Origin: an uncultured Clostridia bacterium
Lineage (GTDB): Bacteria; Bacillota; Clostridia; TANB77; CAG-508
Direction: 5' to 3'
DNA: 17,958 nucleotides
Assembly (NCBI GenBank): GCA_944388615.1
Contig: CALXJL010000020.1
Span: forward strand, 1-17,958
The translations under genes and the position numbers were made by a program. Below, one piece after another: positions 6,480 to 13,766 of this stretch. Position 1 is the stretch's first letter, and every line of letters starts with the position of its first letter. The notes under the pieces are model-generated. The model saw nothing but the letters and a program-made list of their open reading frames with translations. It did not search any database and was not told where the DNA came from.

Positions 6480-7880
6480 TTATAGTTTTTCTACTAATTC
6501 TTTAAATTTATTTCCTCTTTCAGCAAAGTTTTTAAATAAATCAAAACTTGCACTAGCTGGAGAAAATAATACTACTTCTCCACTCTTAGCTGTTTTATTC
6601 GCTGTAATAACTGTTTCTTCCAATGTATCACATTTATAAATATCTATTGTTTTATTTTGTTTTTTCATTTCATTCACTACAGCATCATATATTTTTCCTG
6701 CCGTTGCTCCCATTAATATTAATGTTGTAACTTTTTCTAAAATTGGTTTTGCAATTGGTGTATAATCTAACTTTTTATCATACCCACCAGCAATTAGAAC
6801 TATATTTTCATCAAAAGATTTAAGACCTGCAATCGTTCTTGTTGGTGATGTTCCTATTGAATCATTATACCATTTTACTCCATTTATTTCTCTTACTAAT
6901 TCTAGTCTGTGTTCTACTCCTTTAAATTTACATATTGCTTTAATTTGTGTATCTATATCTACTAATGTACTAGTAGCTGCTAATGCAGCACATATATTTT
7001 CATAATTATGCACACCTCTTAAATGTATATCCTTTACATTTATAATATGCCTTCTTAACCCTTTTTCACAAAGTTTTATTATACCATCATTATATATATA
7101 TCCATTATCTAATTTTTCTTTACTACTAAAGAATAAATAATTCCCTTTAGCCTCTTTTGCAAATTCTCTTGTTATTTCATTATCATAATTTAGAACCACT
7201 AAACCATTTTTGTTTTGAAAATTGAATATTGCTTTTTTGGCATTTATATATTCATTATAATCTTTATGTATATCTAAATGATTTGGAGTAACATTTGTAA
7301 CTACACTAATATTAGGGCTTATTTCCATATCCATTAATTGAAAACTGCTAAGCTCTAGAACTACTATATCATCAGGTGTCATTTCATCAATTTTGGTAAA
7401 TAATGGTATTCCTATATTACCACCTAAATAACAATTATATCCTTTTTCTTTTAAAATATTATATATAAGTGTTGTTGTAGTTGTTTTCCCATCACTACCA
7501 GTTATACCTATTGTTTTTCCTGGACATAATTGTAAAAGCATTTCTATTTCTGTTGTAACTATTGCTCCATTTTGAACTTCTTGCAATATTTCTTTTTTAT
7601 CCGGTCTACAACTTGGTGATCTAAAAATAATATCAAATCCTTTTAAATCATCTAGACAATTTTCTCCAAAATATGCTTTTATGTTATATTTACTTAATTG
7701 TTTTAATGTTTCTTCATCTATACTTGCTCTTCCTCTATTGTCAAACACCGTAATATTTGCTTTCCTATCATTTAAATATTGTATTAATGGTTTATTACTA
7801 ACGCCTAATCCTATTATAGCCACATTTTTATTTTCTATATAATTGTAAAACTCTTCTAGTTTTCTATTTACATATTCCAT
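6480..7880 (-). CDS. murD: UDP-N-acetylmuramoyl-L-alanine--D-glutamate ligase
   Basis: MurD is the cytoplasmic ATP-dependent ligase that adds D-glutamate to UDP-MurNAc-L-Ala in peptidoglycan synthesis. The 466 residues carry the N-terminal nucleotide-sugar Rossmann motif (AIIGLGVSNK, 21-30) and the ATP loop GITGSDGKTTTTT (125-137). They also carry the Mur ligase motif NVTPNHLDIH (~200) and the C-terminal HRLELV, NDSIGTSPTRT and IAGGYDKKLDY stretches. All key motifs are intact. The ATG at 7878-7880 has only a weak GTGAG ribosome site, but no in-frame upstream start exists. It lies 30 nt after the cmk-like gene and 11 nt before recD2, so it sits mid-operon. Confidence 0.96.
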   Translation of the reverse strand: MEYVNRKLEEFYNYIENKNVAIIGLGVSNKPLIQYLNDRKANITVFDNRGRASIDEETLKQLSKYNIKAYFGENCLDDLKGFDIIFRSPSCRPDKKEILQEVQNGAIVTTEIEMLLQLCPGKTIGITGSDGKTTTTTLIYNILKEKGYNCYLGGNIGIPLFTKIDEMTPDDIVVLELSSFQLMDMEISPNISVVTNVTPNHLDIHKDYNEYINAKKAIFNFQNKNGLVVLNYDNEITREFAKEAKGNYLFFSSKEKLDNGYIYNDGIIKLCEKGLRRHIINVKDIHLRGVHNYENICAALAATSTLVDIDTQIKAICKFKGVEHRLELVREINGVKWYNDSIGTSPTRTIAGLKSFDENIVLIAGGYDKKLDYTPIAKPILEKVTTLILMGATAGKIYDAVVNEMKKQNKTIDIYKCDTLEETVITANKTAKSGEVVLFSPASASFDLFKNFAERGNKFKELVEKL

Positions 7881-7910
7881 ATTTTTATTCTCACATTCCC
7901 TTTCATTATA

Positions 7911-8609
7911 TTAATAACACTGTGCTAAATTAATGTTTATCTTACTCAATAATAATTCAGCTGATTCTTCTGCTGATTTGCAATCTGTTACATCTACCAC
8001 TATAGTCTTACTATTTTTTTCATAAAATCCAGAATCCTTTTGTAGCTCATCTCTTTTAGTAATATGTTTTTCTAATTCTTCTTTACTAACTTCTCCTTTA
8101 TATTGTATGAATTTTCTATTAATTCGTTCCTTTAAATCTGCTACTACAAAAAAATGATATTGTGTTTCAGGATATATTTTTAGAATTGCTCTACCTGATA
8201 CTATTACATTATATTTTTCTTGCATTTTTTGGAGCATTTTTCTAACAACCATAAATGCGTCATTATTATTAACTATATTTGATACTACTGATACTCCCAT
8301 TGATATTTCAGGTGATTGAAGATCTTCTTCAGGTGCTAATTCATTATTAATATATACTCTTGTTTCCCTATTTTCTATTTTACAATTTATATTTAATCTC
8401 TCAATCTCATCCCTTATATTTATACCTTTTAGATGTTCTTTCATATTCTCTATTGTTTTATATTTTTGTTTTAATGCTAATATAATCCCTCTATATAGAT
8501 TTCCCATATGAAAAATTATACTATTATCTATTTTATCTAATAAACATTTACATATTGATGTTTTTCCGCTTCCAACAAGTCCTTCTATACCTATTACTAT
8601 ATTTTCCAT
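7911..8609 (-). CDS. cmk: Cytidylate kinase-like protein
   Basis: This is a probable (d)CMP kinase, which phosphorylates CMP or dCMP with ATP. The 232 residues open with a P-loop IEGLVGSGKTS (8-18) and continue with HMGNLYRG, the counterpart of the family's DTGAMYR. SPEISMGVSVVSN and VSGRAILKIYPE follow, matching the EVR...VxxGRDIGTVVFP region of Cmk. A late RDELQKDSGFY segment resembles the RDxxDSxR lid. The sequence is divergent: the usual GRDxG is GRAIL. The nucleotide specificity is therefore inferred, and a paralogue with another substrate is possible. GGAGGAAATAA precedes the ATG and a good promoter lies at 8645-8673, making this the first gene of the cmk-murD-recD2 operon. Confidence 0.72.
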   Translation of the reverse strand: MENIVIGIEGLVGSGKTSICKCLLDKIDNSIIFHMGNLYRGIILALKQKYKTIENMKEHLKGINIRDEIERLNINCKIENRETRVYINNELAPEEDLQSPEISMGVSVVSNIVNNNDAFMVVRKMLQKMQEKYNVIVSGRAILKIYPETQYHFFVVADLKERINRKFIQYKGEVSKEELEKHITKRDELQKDSGFYEKNSKTIVVDVTDCKSAEESAELLLSKININLAQCY

Positions 8610-8644
8610 TTATTTCCTCCACTTTAATAACTATATTTTGACTT

Positions 8645-8673
8645 ATTATATAATAATTTATTACAAATAACAA
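8645..8673 (-). promoter_or_regulatory. Promoter of the cmk-murD-recD2 operon
   Basis: Minus-strand TTGTTA (8668-8673) and a perfect TATAAT (8645-8650) are separated by 17 nt, about 35 nt before the cmk-like ATG. Confidence 0.65.
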
Positions 8674-8807
8674 CACCACCCACATAAAACTATGAAACAT
8701 TTTTTAGAAAATTTTGTTTTTTTGCTAAAAATATTATATTTTTTTATGTATATTATTTTTTTATTTGTAAAAAATATAAATATATCAAATAAGGAGGTGC
8801 ACTACAG

Positions 8808-8906
8808 ATGGGTAAAAACAATAAAGAAAATAAGAATAATAAAAATAATCAAAATAATAAAGGAAACCAAAATAACAACAATAATAATGAAAGTAACAAT
8901 AGATAA
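8808..8906 (+). CDS. Tiny Asn-rich protein, 32 residues
   Basis: The frame MGKNNKENKNNKNNQNNKGN plus a further 12 residues is more than half Asn, with Lys, Gln and Glu. It has no hydrophobic core, so it is probably disordered. It is supported by a near-consensus AAGGAGGTG ribosome site (8791-8799) at suitable spacing and by a terminator immediately after it. It stands alone on the plus strand, divergent from the cmk-like operon. Low-complexity small proteins of this kind occur among spore proteins, but I see no specific family match. The 130 nt upstream are extremely A/T-rich, and no clear promoter could be picked out. A longer out-of-frame reading across the same bases (8692-8916) lacks a ribosome site and is rejected. 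Confidence 0.55.
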   Translation: MGKNNKENKNNKNNQNNKGNQNNNNNNESNNR

Positions 8907-8921
8907 TTTTAGCTAAAATAT

Positions 8922-8985
8922 AAAGAGTGATTCTAAAATATGTTGTAATCTTTCATTAATTTATTTCATTGCTGAATCACTCTTT
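8922..8985. terminator. Bidirectional terminator between the Asn-rich ORF and dCMP deaminase gene
   Basis: Perfect 12-bp arms AAAGAGTGATTC (8922-8933) and GAATCACTCTTT (8974-8985) enclose a 40-nt A/T-rich loop. T-rich sequence follows on the plus strand. The convergent genes on either side both end here. Confidence 0.6.
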
Positions 8986-8996
8986 TATTCTTATTA

Positions 8997-9458
8997 TTAC
9001 TCTATATCCAACCATTCCTTTACAAGAGTTACTCGATATTTATCTTTGGTATCTCTCATAACTACTTTTTCAATACCAGAATTTATTATCATTCTCTTAC
9101 ACATTATACATGGTTCATTATCAGTTACATATTCACCATTTCTTTTATTTATACCAACTAAATATAAAGTAGACCCTATCATATCTTTTCTAGCAGCACT
9201 TATTATTGCATTTTGCTCACTATGAACAGACCTACATTTATCATAACCTGTCCCACTTGGTAAATTTAATTTTGCTCTTGTACATTCACCCATATCTATA
9301 CAATTTTTTCTTCCTCTAGGAGCTCCTGTATACCCAGTTGATATTATCTCATCATTTTTTACAATTACACTTCCATAATTATTTCTTAAACAAGTTCCTC
9401 TTTTAGATACTTCTTCTGCAATATTTAAATAGTACTGTGTCTTATCTACTCTTTCCAC
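8997..9458 (-). CDS. comEB: Deoxycytidylate (dCMP) deaminase
   Basis: This zinc enzyme converts dCMP to dUMP, feeding dTMP synthesis. Motifs include STGYTGAPRGRKNC, the HxE site HSEQNAI (catalytic Glu with a zinc-ligand His) and the zinc-ligand PCIMC. A conserved CLRNNYGSVIV stretch lies near the start. The chosen start is GTG (9456-9458), 9 nt after AAAGGAG. An ATG three codons earlier (9465-9467) sits directly against the GGAG, with no spacer, and is less likely. The length is about 153 residues, normal for the family. It lies 102 nt after uvrA, with the REP-like element in the gap, so it may be read through from uvrA. The family also includes ComEB of competence operons, but no other comE gene is present here. 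Confidence 0.93.
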   Translation of the reverse strand: MERVDKTQYYLNIAEEVSKRGTCLRNNYGSVIVKNDEIISTGYTGAPRGRKNCIDMGECTRAKLNLPSGTGYDKCRSVHSEQNAIISAARKDMIGSTLYLVGINKRNGEYVTDNEPCIMCKRMIINSGIEKVVMRDTKDKYRVTLVKEWLDIE

Positions 9459-9488
9459 AAATCTCATCTCCTTTTTTATTCAAGGTCT

Positions 9489-9521
9489 GTCCCCAAATGG
9501 ACAAAATGTCCATTTAGGGAC
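9489..9521. repeat. REP-like palindrome between uvrA and the dCMP deaminase gene
   Basis: Arms GTCCCcAAATGGACA and TGTCCATTTaGGGAC pair over 15 bp with one mismatch around an AAA loop. The element is far richer in G/C than its surroundings. Palindromes built on GGGACA/TGTCCC are a recurrent mobile intergenic (REP/BIME-type) class in many bacteria, often spread by IS200-like REP transposases. Confidence 0.7.
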
Positions 9522-9557
9522 TGTCCCGGATTGCCCAAAATGTCCACTTGGAAACAG
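9521..9557. repeat. Second, degraded REP-like palindrome
   Basis: It is abutted head to tail to the first unit, with the same architecture: CTGT...CCCA, an AAA loop, then TGTCCACTTGGAAACAG. Roughly two thirds of the 17 positions can pair. It looks like an older, diverged copy, making a two-unit cluster. Confidence 0.5.
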
Positions 9558-9560
9558 GCT

Positions 9561-12386
9561 TTAACTTTCTATTTTTGTTTTTAGAAATTTACCAGTGTAG
9601 CTTCTTTCATTTCTTATTATTTGTTCTGGTGTTCCTACTGCTATTATTTCTCCGCCTTTGTCTCCTCCTTCTGGTCCTAAATCTATTATATAATCAGATG
9701 TTTTTATCAAGTCTAAATTATGTTCAATTACTATTATACTGTTTCCTGTATCAACTAATCTTTGTAGTATATCTACTAATTTATGCACATCTGCTATATG
9801 AAGCCCTGTTGTAGGTTCATCCAATATATATAATGTTTTCCCTGTTGCTTTTTTAGATAGTTCTGTAGCAAGTTTTATTCTTTGTGCCTCTCCTCCTGAT
9901 AGTGTTGTTGATGGTTGTCCTAATTTTATATAACCTAATCCAACATCATATAATGTTTGTATTTTTGTTTTAATTTTAGGTATGTTTTTAAAAAATTCTA
10001 ATGCCTCTTCTACAGTCATATCTAGTATATCCGCTATGCTCTTTCCTTTATATTTTACTTCTAGAGTCTCTTTATTATATCTTTTTCCTTTACATACTTC
10101 ACATGGTACATATATATCTGGTAAGAAATGCATCTCTATTCTTAATATACCATCACCATTACATGCCTCACATCTTCCTCCTGCAACATTAAAACTAAAT
10201 CTTCCTTTTTGATACCCTTTCATCTTAGCTTCATTTGTACCAGCAAAGATATCTCTTATATGATCAAATACACCTGTATATGTTGCTGGATTTGATCTTG
10301 GAGTTCTTCCAATTGGTGATTGGTCTATATTTATTATCTTATCTATATTATTTAATCCTTTTATTTGTTTACATTTTCCTGGCTTTTCATTTGCACCATT
10401 TAATTCTTTTGCAATAGTTTTATATAGCACTTCATTTATAAGTGTACTTTTACCAGAACCTGAAACACCTGTAATACATATAAATTGTCCTAATGGAAAT
10501 TTAACATTTACATTTTTAAGATTATTTTGTGTTGCTCCAATTATTTCTATTGATTTTCCGTTTGATTTCCTTCTTTTTTTTGGTACTGGTATTTGCTTTC
10601 TTCCACTTAAATATTGACCAGTTATTGATTCTGGTACTAATTTTATCTCTTCAGCTGTTCCCTGTGCTATAACTCTTCCACCATGTACTCCTGCTCCAGG
10701 ACCAATATCTATTACTTGATCTGCAGCATACATTGTATCTTCATCATGTTCTACAACTAACAATGTATTACCTAGATCTCTTAATTTTTTTAAAGTTGCT
10801 AATAATTTATCATTATCTCTTTGATGTAATCCTATACTTGGTTCATCCAATATATATAACACTCCTGTTAAACCAGAACCTATTTGAGTTGCAAGCCTTA
10901 TTCTTTGTGCCTCTCCTCCTGATAATGTTCCTGCTCCTCTAGATAATGTTAAATATTCCAACCCTACGTCCATTAAAAATTGCAATCTCTTATTTAATTC
11001 TTTAAATATTTGATCTGCAATCATCTTATCTTTTTTACTCAATTCTAAAGAATTTAGATAAGATTTTATTTTATCTATTGACATATCTGTTAATTCATTT
11101 ATATTTTTATCTCCAACTTTTACAGATAAACTCTCTTTTTTTAATCTTGCACCATTACATTCTGGGCAATGGCTATTACTCATATATAGCTCATAAAAAC
11201 TTCTCATTCCCTGAGATTTTGTTTCAGAATGTCTTCTTTCAAGTGTAGGTATAACCCCCTCAAATGGAGTCGTAAATTTTCTAATGCCTGCTGATGATTC
11301 ATACTGAAAATCAATTTTTTCTGTTCCTGTACCATATAATATTTTATCCAAAAAATCTCGTGGTAGATCTTTAATAGGAACCGATATGTCTACACCATAG
11401 TGTTTACCAATACTTTCAAAATACATTTTTGCCATTGTTTCGCCTTTTTTCATATTGCTAGCCCCAAATGCCTTTACACCATCATACAATGTTTTTGTTT
11501 TATCAGGAATAATTAAATCTTCATCCATTTTCATTAAATATCCAATACCTGTACAAGTTGGACATGCACCAAATGGATTATTAAAAGAAAACATTCTAGG
11601 TGTTAATTCTTCAAAACTAATTCCACAATCTGGGCAAGCATAATTTTGACTAAATAATTTTTCCTCTCCACCTACTACATCTATTTTAACTAAATTGTTT
11701 GCATGTTTTAGTGCTATTTCTACAGATTCTGTTAATCTACTTCTTATCTCTTCTTTTATAACTAATCTATCTACAATTATATCAATATTATGCTTCTTTT
11801 TTCTGTCTATTTCTATATCATCACCAAGTTCATATACTTGTCCGTCAATTCTAACACGTACAAATCCTTCCTTTTGAAATTCTTCCAATTGCTTTTTATA
11901 TTCGCCCTTTCTACCTCTTACAATTGGAGCCAGTACTTGTATTCTGCTTCCTTCTTCTAATTCTAATATATTATCTATTATTTGATCTATTGTTTGTCTC
12001 TCTATCTTTTTGCCACACTTAGGACAATATGGTTGACCTATTCTTGCATATAACAAACGAATATAATCATATATTTCAGTTACTGTTCCAACAGTTGATC
12101 TAGGGTTTTTAGATGTGGTTTTTTGATCTATAGATATTGCAGGCGATAATCCCTCTATAGATTCTGCGTCCGGTTTTTCCATTAATCCTAAAAATTGTCT
12201 TGCATATGCAGATAAACTCTCAACATACCTTCTTTGTCCTTCTGCATATAATGTATCAAATGCAAGTGATGATTTTCCAGATCCTGAAAGTCCTGTAATT
12301 ACTACTAATTTATCTCTTGGTATTTCTAAATCTATATTTTTTAGATTATGTTCTTTTGCACCTTTAATAATTATTTTGTCATTCAT
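9561..12386 (-). CDS. uvrA: Excinuclease ABC subunit A
   Basis: UvrA is the damage-sensing ATPase of nucleotide excision repair. It dimerises and loads UvrB on lesions. The 941 residues are full length. Two ABC modules are visible: Walker A GLSGSGKSS (32-40) with signature LSGGEAQRIRLA (~487), and Walker A GVSGSGKST (~643) with signature LSGGEAQRIKLA (~828). Both Walker B regions read YILDEP. Zinc motifs CPKCG, CPDCG with CPTC, and CEAC with CEVC are all present, as is the QRRYVESLSAYARQFLG motif. The ATG has AGGGGG upstream and a strong promoter at 12413-12441. uvrB is not in this window, although the two are often adjacent. No obvious LexA box was seen near the promoter. Confidence 0.98.
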   Translation of the reverse strand: MNDKIIIKGAKEHNLKNIDLEIPRDKLVVITGLSGSGKSSLAFDTLYAEGQRRYVESLSAYARQFLGLMEKPDAESIEGLSPAISIDQKTTSKNPRSTVGTVTEIYDYIRLLYARIGQPYCPKCGKKIERQTIDQIIDNILELEEGSRIQVLAPIVRGRKGEYKKQLEEFQKEGFVRVRIDGQVYELGDDIEIDRKKKHNIDIIVDRLVIKEEIRSRLTESVEIALKHANNLVKIDVVGGEEKLFSQNYACPDCGISFEELTPRMFSFNNPFGACPTCTGIGYLMKMDEDLIIPDKTKTLYDGVKAFGASNMKKGETMAKMYFESIGKHYGVDISVPIKDLPRDFLDKILYGTGTEKIDFQYESSAGIRKFTTPFEGVIPTLERRHSETKSQGMRSFYELYMSNSHCPECNGARLKKESLSVKVGDKNINELTDMSIDKIKSYLNSLELSKKDKMIADQIFKELNKRLQFLMDVGLEYLTLSRGAGTLSGGEAQRIRLATQIGSGLTGVLYILDEPSIGLHQRDNDKLLATLKKLRDLGNTLLVVEHDEDTMYAADQVIDIGPGAGVHGGRVIAQGTAEEIKLVPESITGQYLSGRKQIPVPKKRRKSNGKSIEIIGATQNNLKNVNVKFPLGQFICITGVSGSGKSTLINEVLYKTIAKELNGANEKPGKCKQIKGLNNIDKIINIDQSPIGRTPRSNPATYTGVFDHIRDIFAGTNEAKMKGYQKGRFSFNVAGGRCEACNGDGILRIEMHFLPDIYVPCEVCKGKRYNKETLEVKYKGKSIADILDMTVEEALEFFKNIPKIKTKIQTLYDVGLGYIKLGQPSTTLSGGEAQRIKLATELSKKATGKTLYILDEPTTGLHIADVHKLVDILQRLVDTGNSIIVIEHNLDLIKTSDYIIDLGPEGGDKGGEIIAVGTPEQIIRNERSYTGKFLKTKIES

Positions 12387-12412
12387 ATTTTCCCCCTAAA
12401 AACTTTTTGTAT

Positions 12413-12441
12413 ATTATATACCCAAAAACTTGTTTTGTCCA
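12413..12441 (-). promoter_or_regulatory. Sigma-A promoter of uvrA
   Basis: Minus-strand TGGACA (12436-12441) and a perfect TATAAT (12413-12418) are 17 nt apart, ending 26 nt before the uvrA ATG. Confidence 0.75.
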
Positions 12442-12490
12442 TATTTTTTTCTTCATCTAACAGGAAAAATCAAAGAACTTTCTTTTATAT

Positions 12491-12538
12491 AAAAAAAGCG
12501 TGAATTAGAAAAAATATTTTCCAATTCACGCTTTTTTT
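12491..12538. terminator. Strong bidirectional terminator between the 51-residue gene and uvrA
   Basis: A 16-bp arm (12491-12506) pairs with 12523-12538. It is extended by 5 more pairs past one mismatch, around a 4-nt loop. A7 and T7 runs at the outer ends make it work on both strands. It ends the 51-residue gene before the uvrA promoter. Confidence 0.85.
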
Positions 12539-12614
12539 GAGAGCTAATTTTCAGCTACTTTTTCAGCAGCCTTTTAATGAGATCTTCTCATTTTACATTC
12601 TCTTTTCTAAAAAA

Positions 12615-12770
12615 TTATAATTCTTCTCTATATATTATTTTCTTATCTCCACTATCTTGTTCTATTTCAGAAACAAGAGGTTGCTCATGTAATTTTGACA
12701 TTCTCCCTTCTGCAGCGATTTGATTTTGAATAGCCCCAACATAACTATCTTGTATATCTAATATTCCCAT
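12615..12770 (-). CDS. Small hypothetical protein, 51 residues
   Basis: The frame opens MGILDIQDSYVGAIQNQIAA and ends in KKIIYREEL. It is acidic and soluble, with no membrane segment and no recognised family. It is probably real: AAGGAGGT stands at good spacing before the ATG (12768-12770), an extended -10 promoter is at 12804-12832, and a strong terminator follows at 12491-12538. The 76 nt between the stop codon and that terminator contain a small hairpin (12576-12592) and no convincing gene. It is monocistronic between uvrA and the CofE-like gene. Confidence 0.68.
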   Translation of the reverse strand: MGILDIQDSYVGAIQNQIAAEGRMSKLHEQPLVSEIEQDSGDKKIIYREEL

Positions 12771-12803
12771 TAAAATACCTCCTTATAATTTTTATCCTTT
12801 ATT

Positions 12804-12832
12804 ATTATACCATACATTTCCAAAAATATTAA
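12804..12832 (-). promoter_or_regulatory. Promoter of the 51-residue gene
   Basis: Minus-strand TATAAT (12804-12809) has an upstream TGG, giving the extended -10 TGNTATAAT. TTAATA (12827-12832) lies 17 nt further upstream. Confidence 0.65.
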
Positions 12833-12861
12833 GTACTTTATGTAAATTTTAAAGATATTTT

Positions 12862-13557
12862 TTAATTTTTTCTTATTAAAATTATTGGAGTTAATTGTCT
12901 TCCTTGTCCAGATGGATTGTCTGCAATAAGCGCTTTTAACTCATCATCAGACATTTCAATATCATCAGATTTTCCTAATATTTCCTGACCCAAATCATTT
13001 GCATCTACAATCATAGTACTAATACCAAGTTCATTTTTTATTTCATTACAAACTTCATTTGGCTTGTCCGGTATCTCTATTCCTAGATCCGCATATTCAT
13101 CCCATACTTTTCCGTAAAATCCATCTAATCCACTTACTTCTTCTCCAACTATTTCATAAAATCTTCCTTTTTTGCCAAATAATTTTGTAATTGCACTAAC
13201 AATACTTGCATACAAAACTTTCCAGATACCAACTTTATTTATTGCATATTGCATTTTTATACTTTCACCAACACCTATTCCAGTACTTGGATGTGATGCA
13301 AATTTTGATAAAAATTTAGCCCAAAATCCTACTTTTATCTCTTCTCTTTTTACAACTCTATTTTGACATAATGCAATTATTTTTTCACTGCAAGATATTA
13401 TATCTCCTTCTTCATATATTGGTAGTACATATTCTTTAAAAATATCAATATAAGATTCCCCCTGTTTTACAAATCTTGTTTTTATTGCATGTCTTTTATA
13501 TTTCACTCCATCTACTTCTATTTCAACATTTTTTCCTTCATTTGCATAAAATTCCAT
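12862..13557 (-). CDS. CofE-like (F420-0:gamma-glutamyl ligase family) protein
   Basis: The 231 residues resemble coenzyme F420-0:L-glutamate ligase (CofE/FbiB N-terminal domain), which adds glutamates to F420 using GTP. Matching stretches are GDIISCSEKIIALCQNRVV (51-69), GIGVGESIKMQYAINKVG (93-110) and SAITKLFGKKGRFYEI (121-136). VDANDLGQEILGKSD (184-198) and ADNPSGQGRQLTPIILIR (212-229) also match. Such proteins occur in Firmicutes not known to make F420, where their substrate is unknown. No cofC, cofD or fbi gene is nearby. GAGGATGAG precedes the ATG and a promoter candidate lies at 13625-13653. It is transcribed divergently from ytxC. Confidence 0.78.
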   Translation of the reverse strand: MEFYANEGKNVEIEVDGVKYKRHAIKTRFVKQGESYIDIFKEYVLPIYEEGDIISCSEKIIALCQNRVVKREEIKVGFWAKFLSKFASHPSTGIGVGESIKMQYAINKVGIWKVLYASIVSAITKLFGKKGRFYEIVGEEVSGLDGFYGKVWDEYADLGIEIPDKPNEVCNEIKNELGISTMIVDANDLGQEILGKSDDIEMSDDELKALIADNPSGQGRQLTPIILIRKN

Positions 13558-13585
13558 ATTTTCTCATCCTCAATCTTATAAAATT

Positions 13586-13603
13586 TAGGTTTTTGGTAAC
13601 CTA
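13586..13603. promoter_or_regulatory. Inverted repeat in the CofE-like gene leader
   Basis: TAGGTT and AACCTA flank a 6-nt centre, and the right half contains the perfect palindrome GGTAACC. It lies between the candidate promoter and the ribosome site, so it could be an operator. Confidence 0.3.
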
Positions 13604-13624
13604 TTAACCATCTTCATCATTATA

Positions 13625-13653
13625 GTTATATATGATTATTATATTTTTGTAAA
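13625..13653 (-). promoter_or_regulatory. Promoter candidate of the CofE-like gene
   Basis: Minus-strand TTTACA (13648-13653) and TATAAC (13625-13630) are 17 nt apart, with a second TATAAT overlapping just downstream. Confidence 0.55.
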
Positions 13654-13766
13654 GTATCTAAACATATTTTTTACATTTATACAATCTCATTTCCATACTT
13701 TATGCATAAAATATGTATATACTGTATTTTTTAGTAGATACTAGTATTGAAAGGGGAATAATAATT

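Noticed and set aside
8808..8906. AAT/AAC-rich tract as a microsatellite or CRISPR-like repeat
   Set aside because: There is no fixed repeat unit or spacer pattern. The codon structure and ribosome site favour a low-complexity peptide.
8692..8916. 74-codon plus-strand frame over the Asn-rich ORF
   Set aside because: It has no ribosome site and its frame differs from the short ORF, which does have a strong site. Its sequence is A/T-run noise (Ile/Lys/Phe).
9548..11877. Several plus-strand frames of 60-88 codons opposite uvrA
   Set aside because: They are antisense shadows of a well-conserved gene, with no ribosome sites and hydrophobic, Leu-rich noise translations.
12387..12480. Possible LexA/SOS box at the uvrA promoter
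   Set aside because: No GAAC-N4-GTTC-type or other convincing palindrome was seen near the -35/-10 elements. A lone GTTC upstream is not enough.
12539..12600. Short minus-strand reading ending AAEKVAEN before the terminator, possibly a gene remnant
   Set aside because: An in-frame stop lies one codon upstream and there is no start or ribosome site, so it is too short to separate from chance.
13713..13766. Upstream ATG as an 18-residue extension of YtxC
   Set aside because: No ribosome site precedes it, whereas AAAGGGG precedes the GTG at 13767. The extension probably lies in untranscribed or leader DNA.
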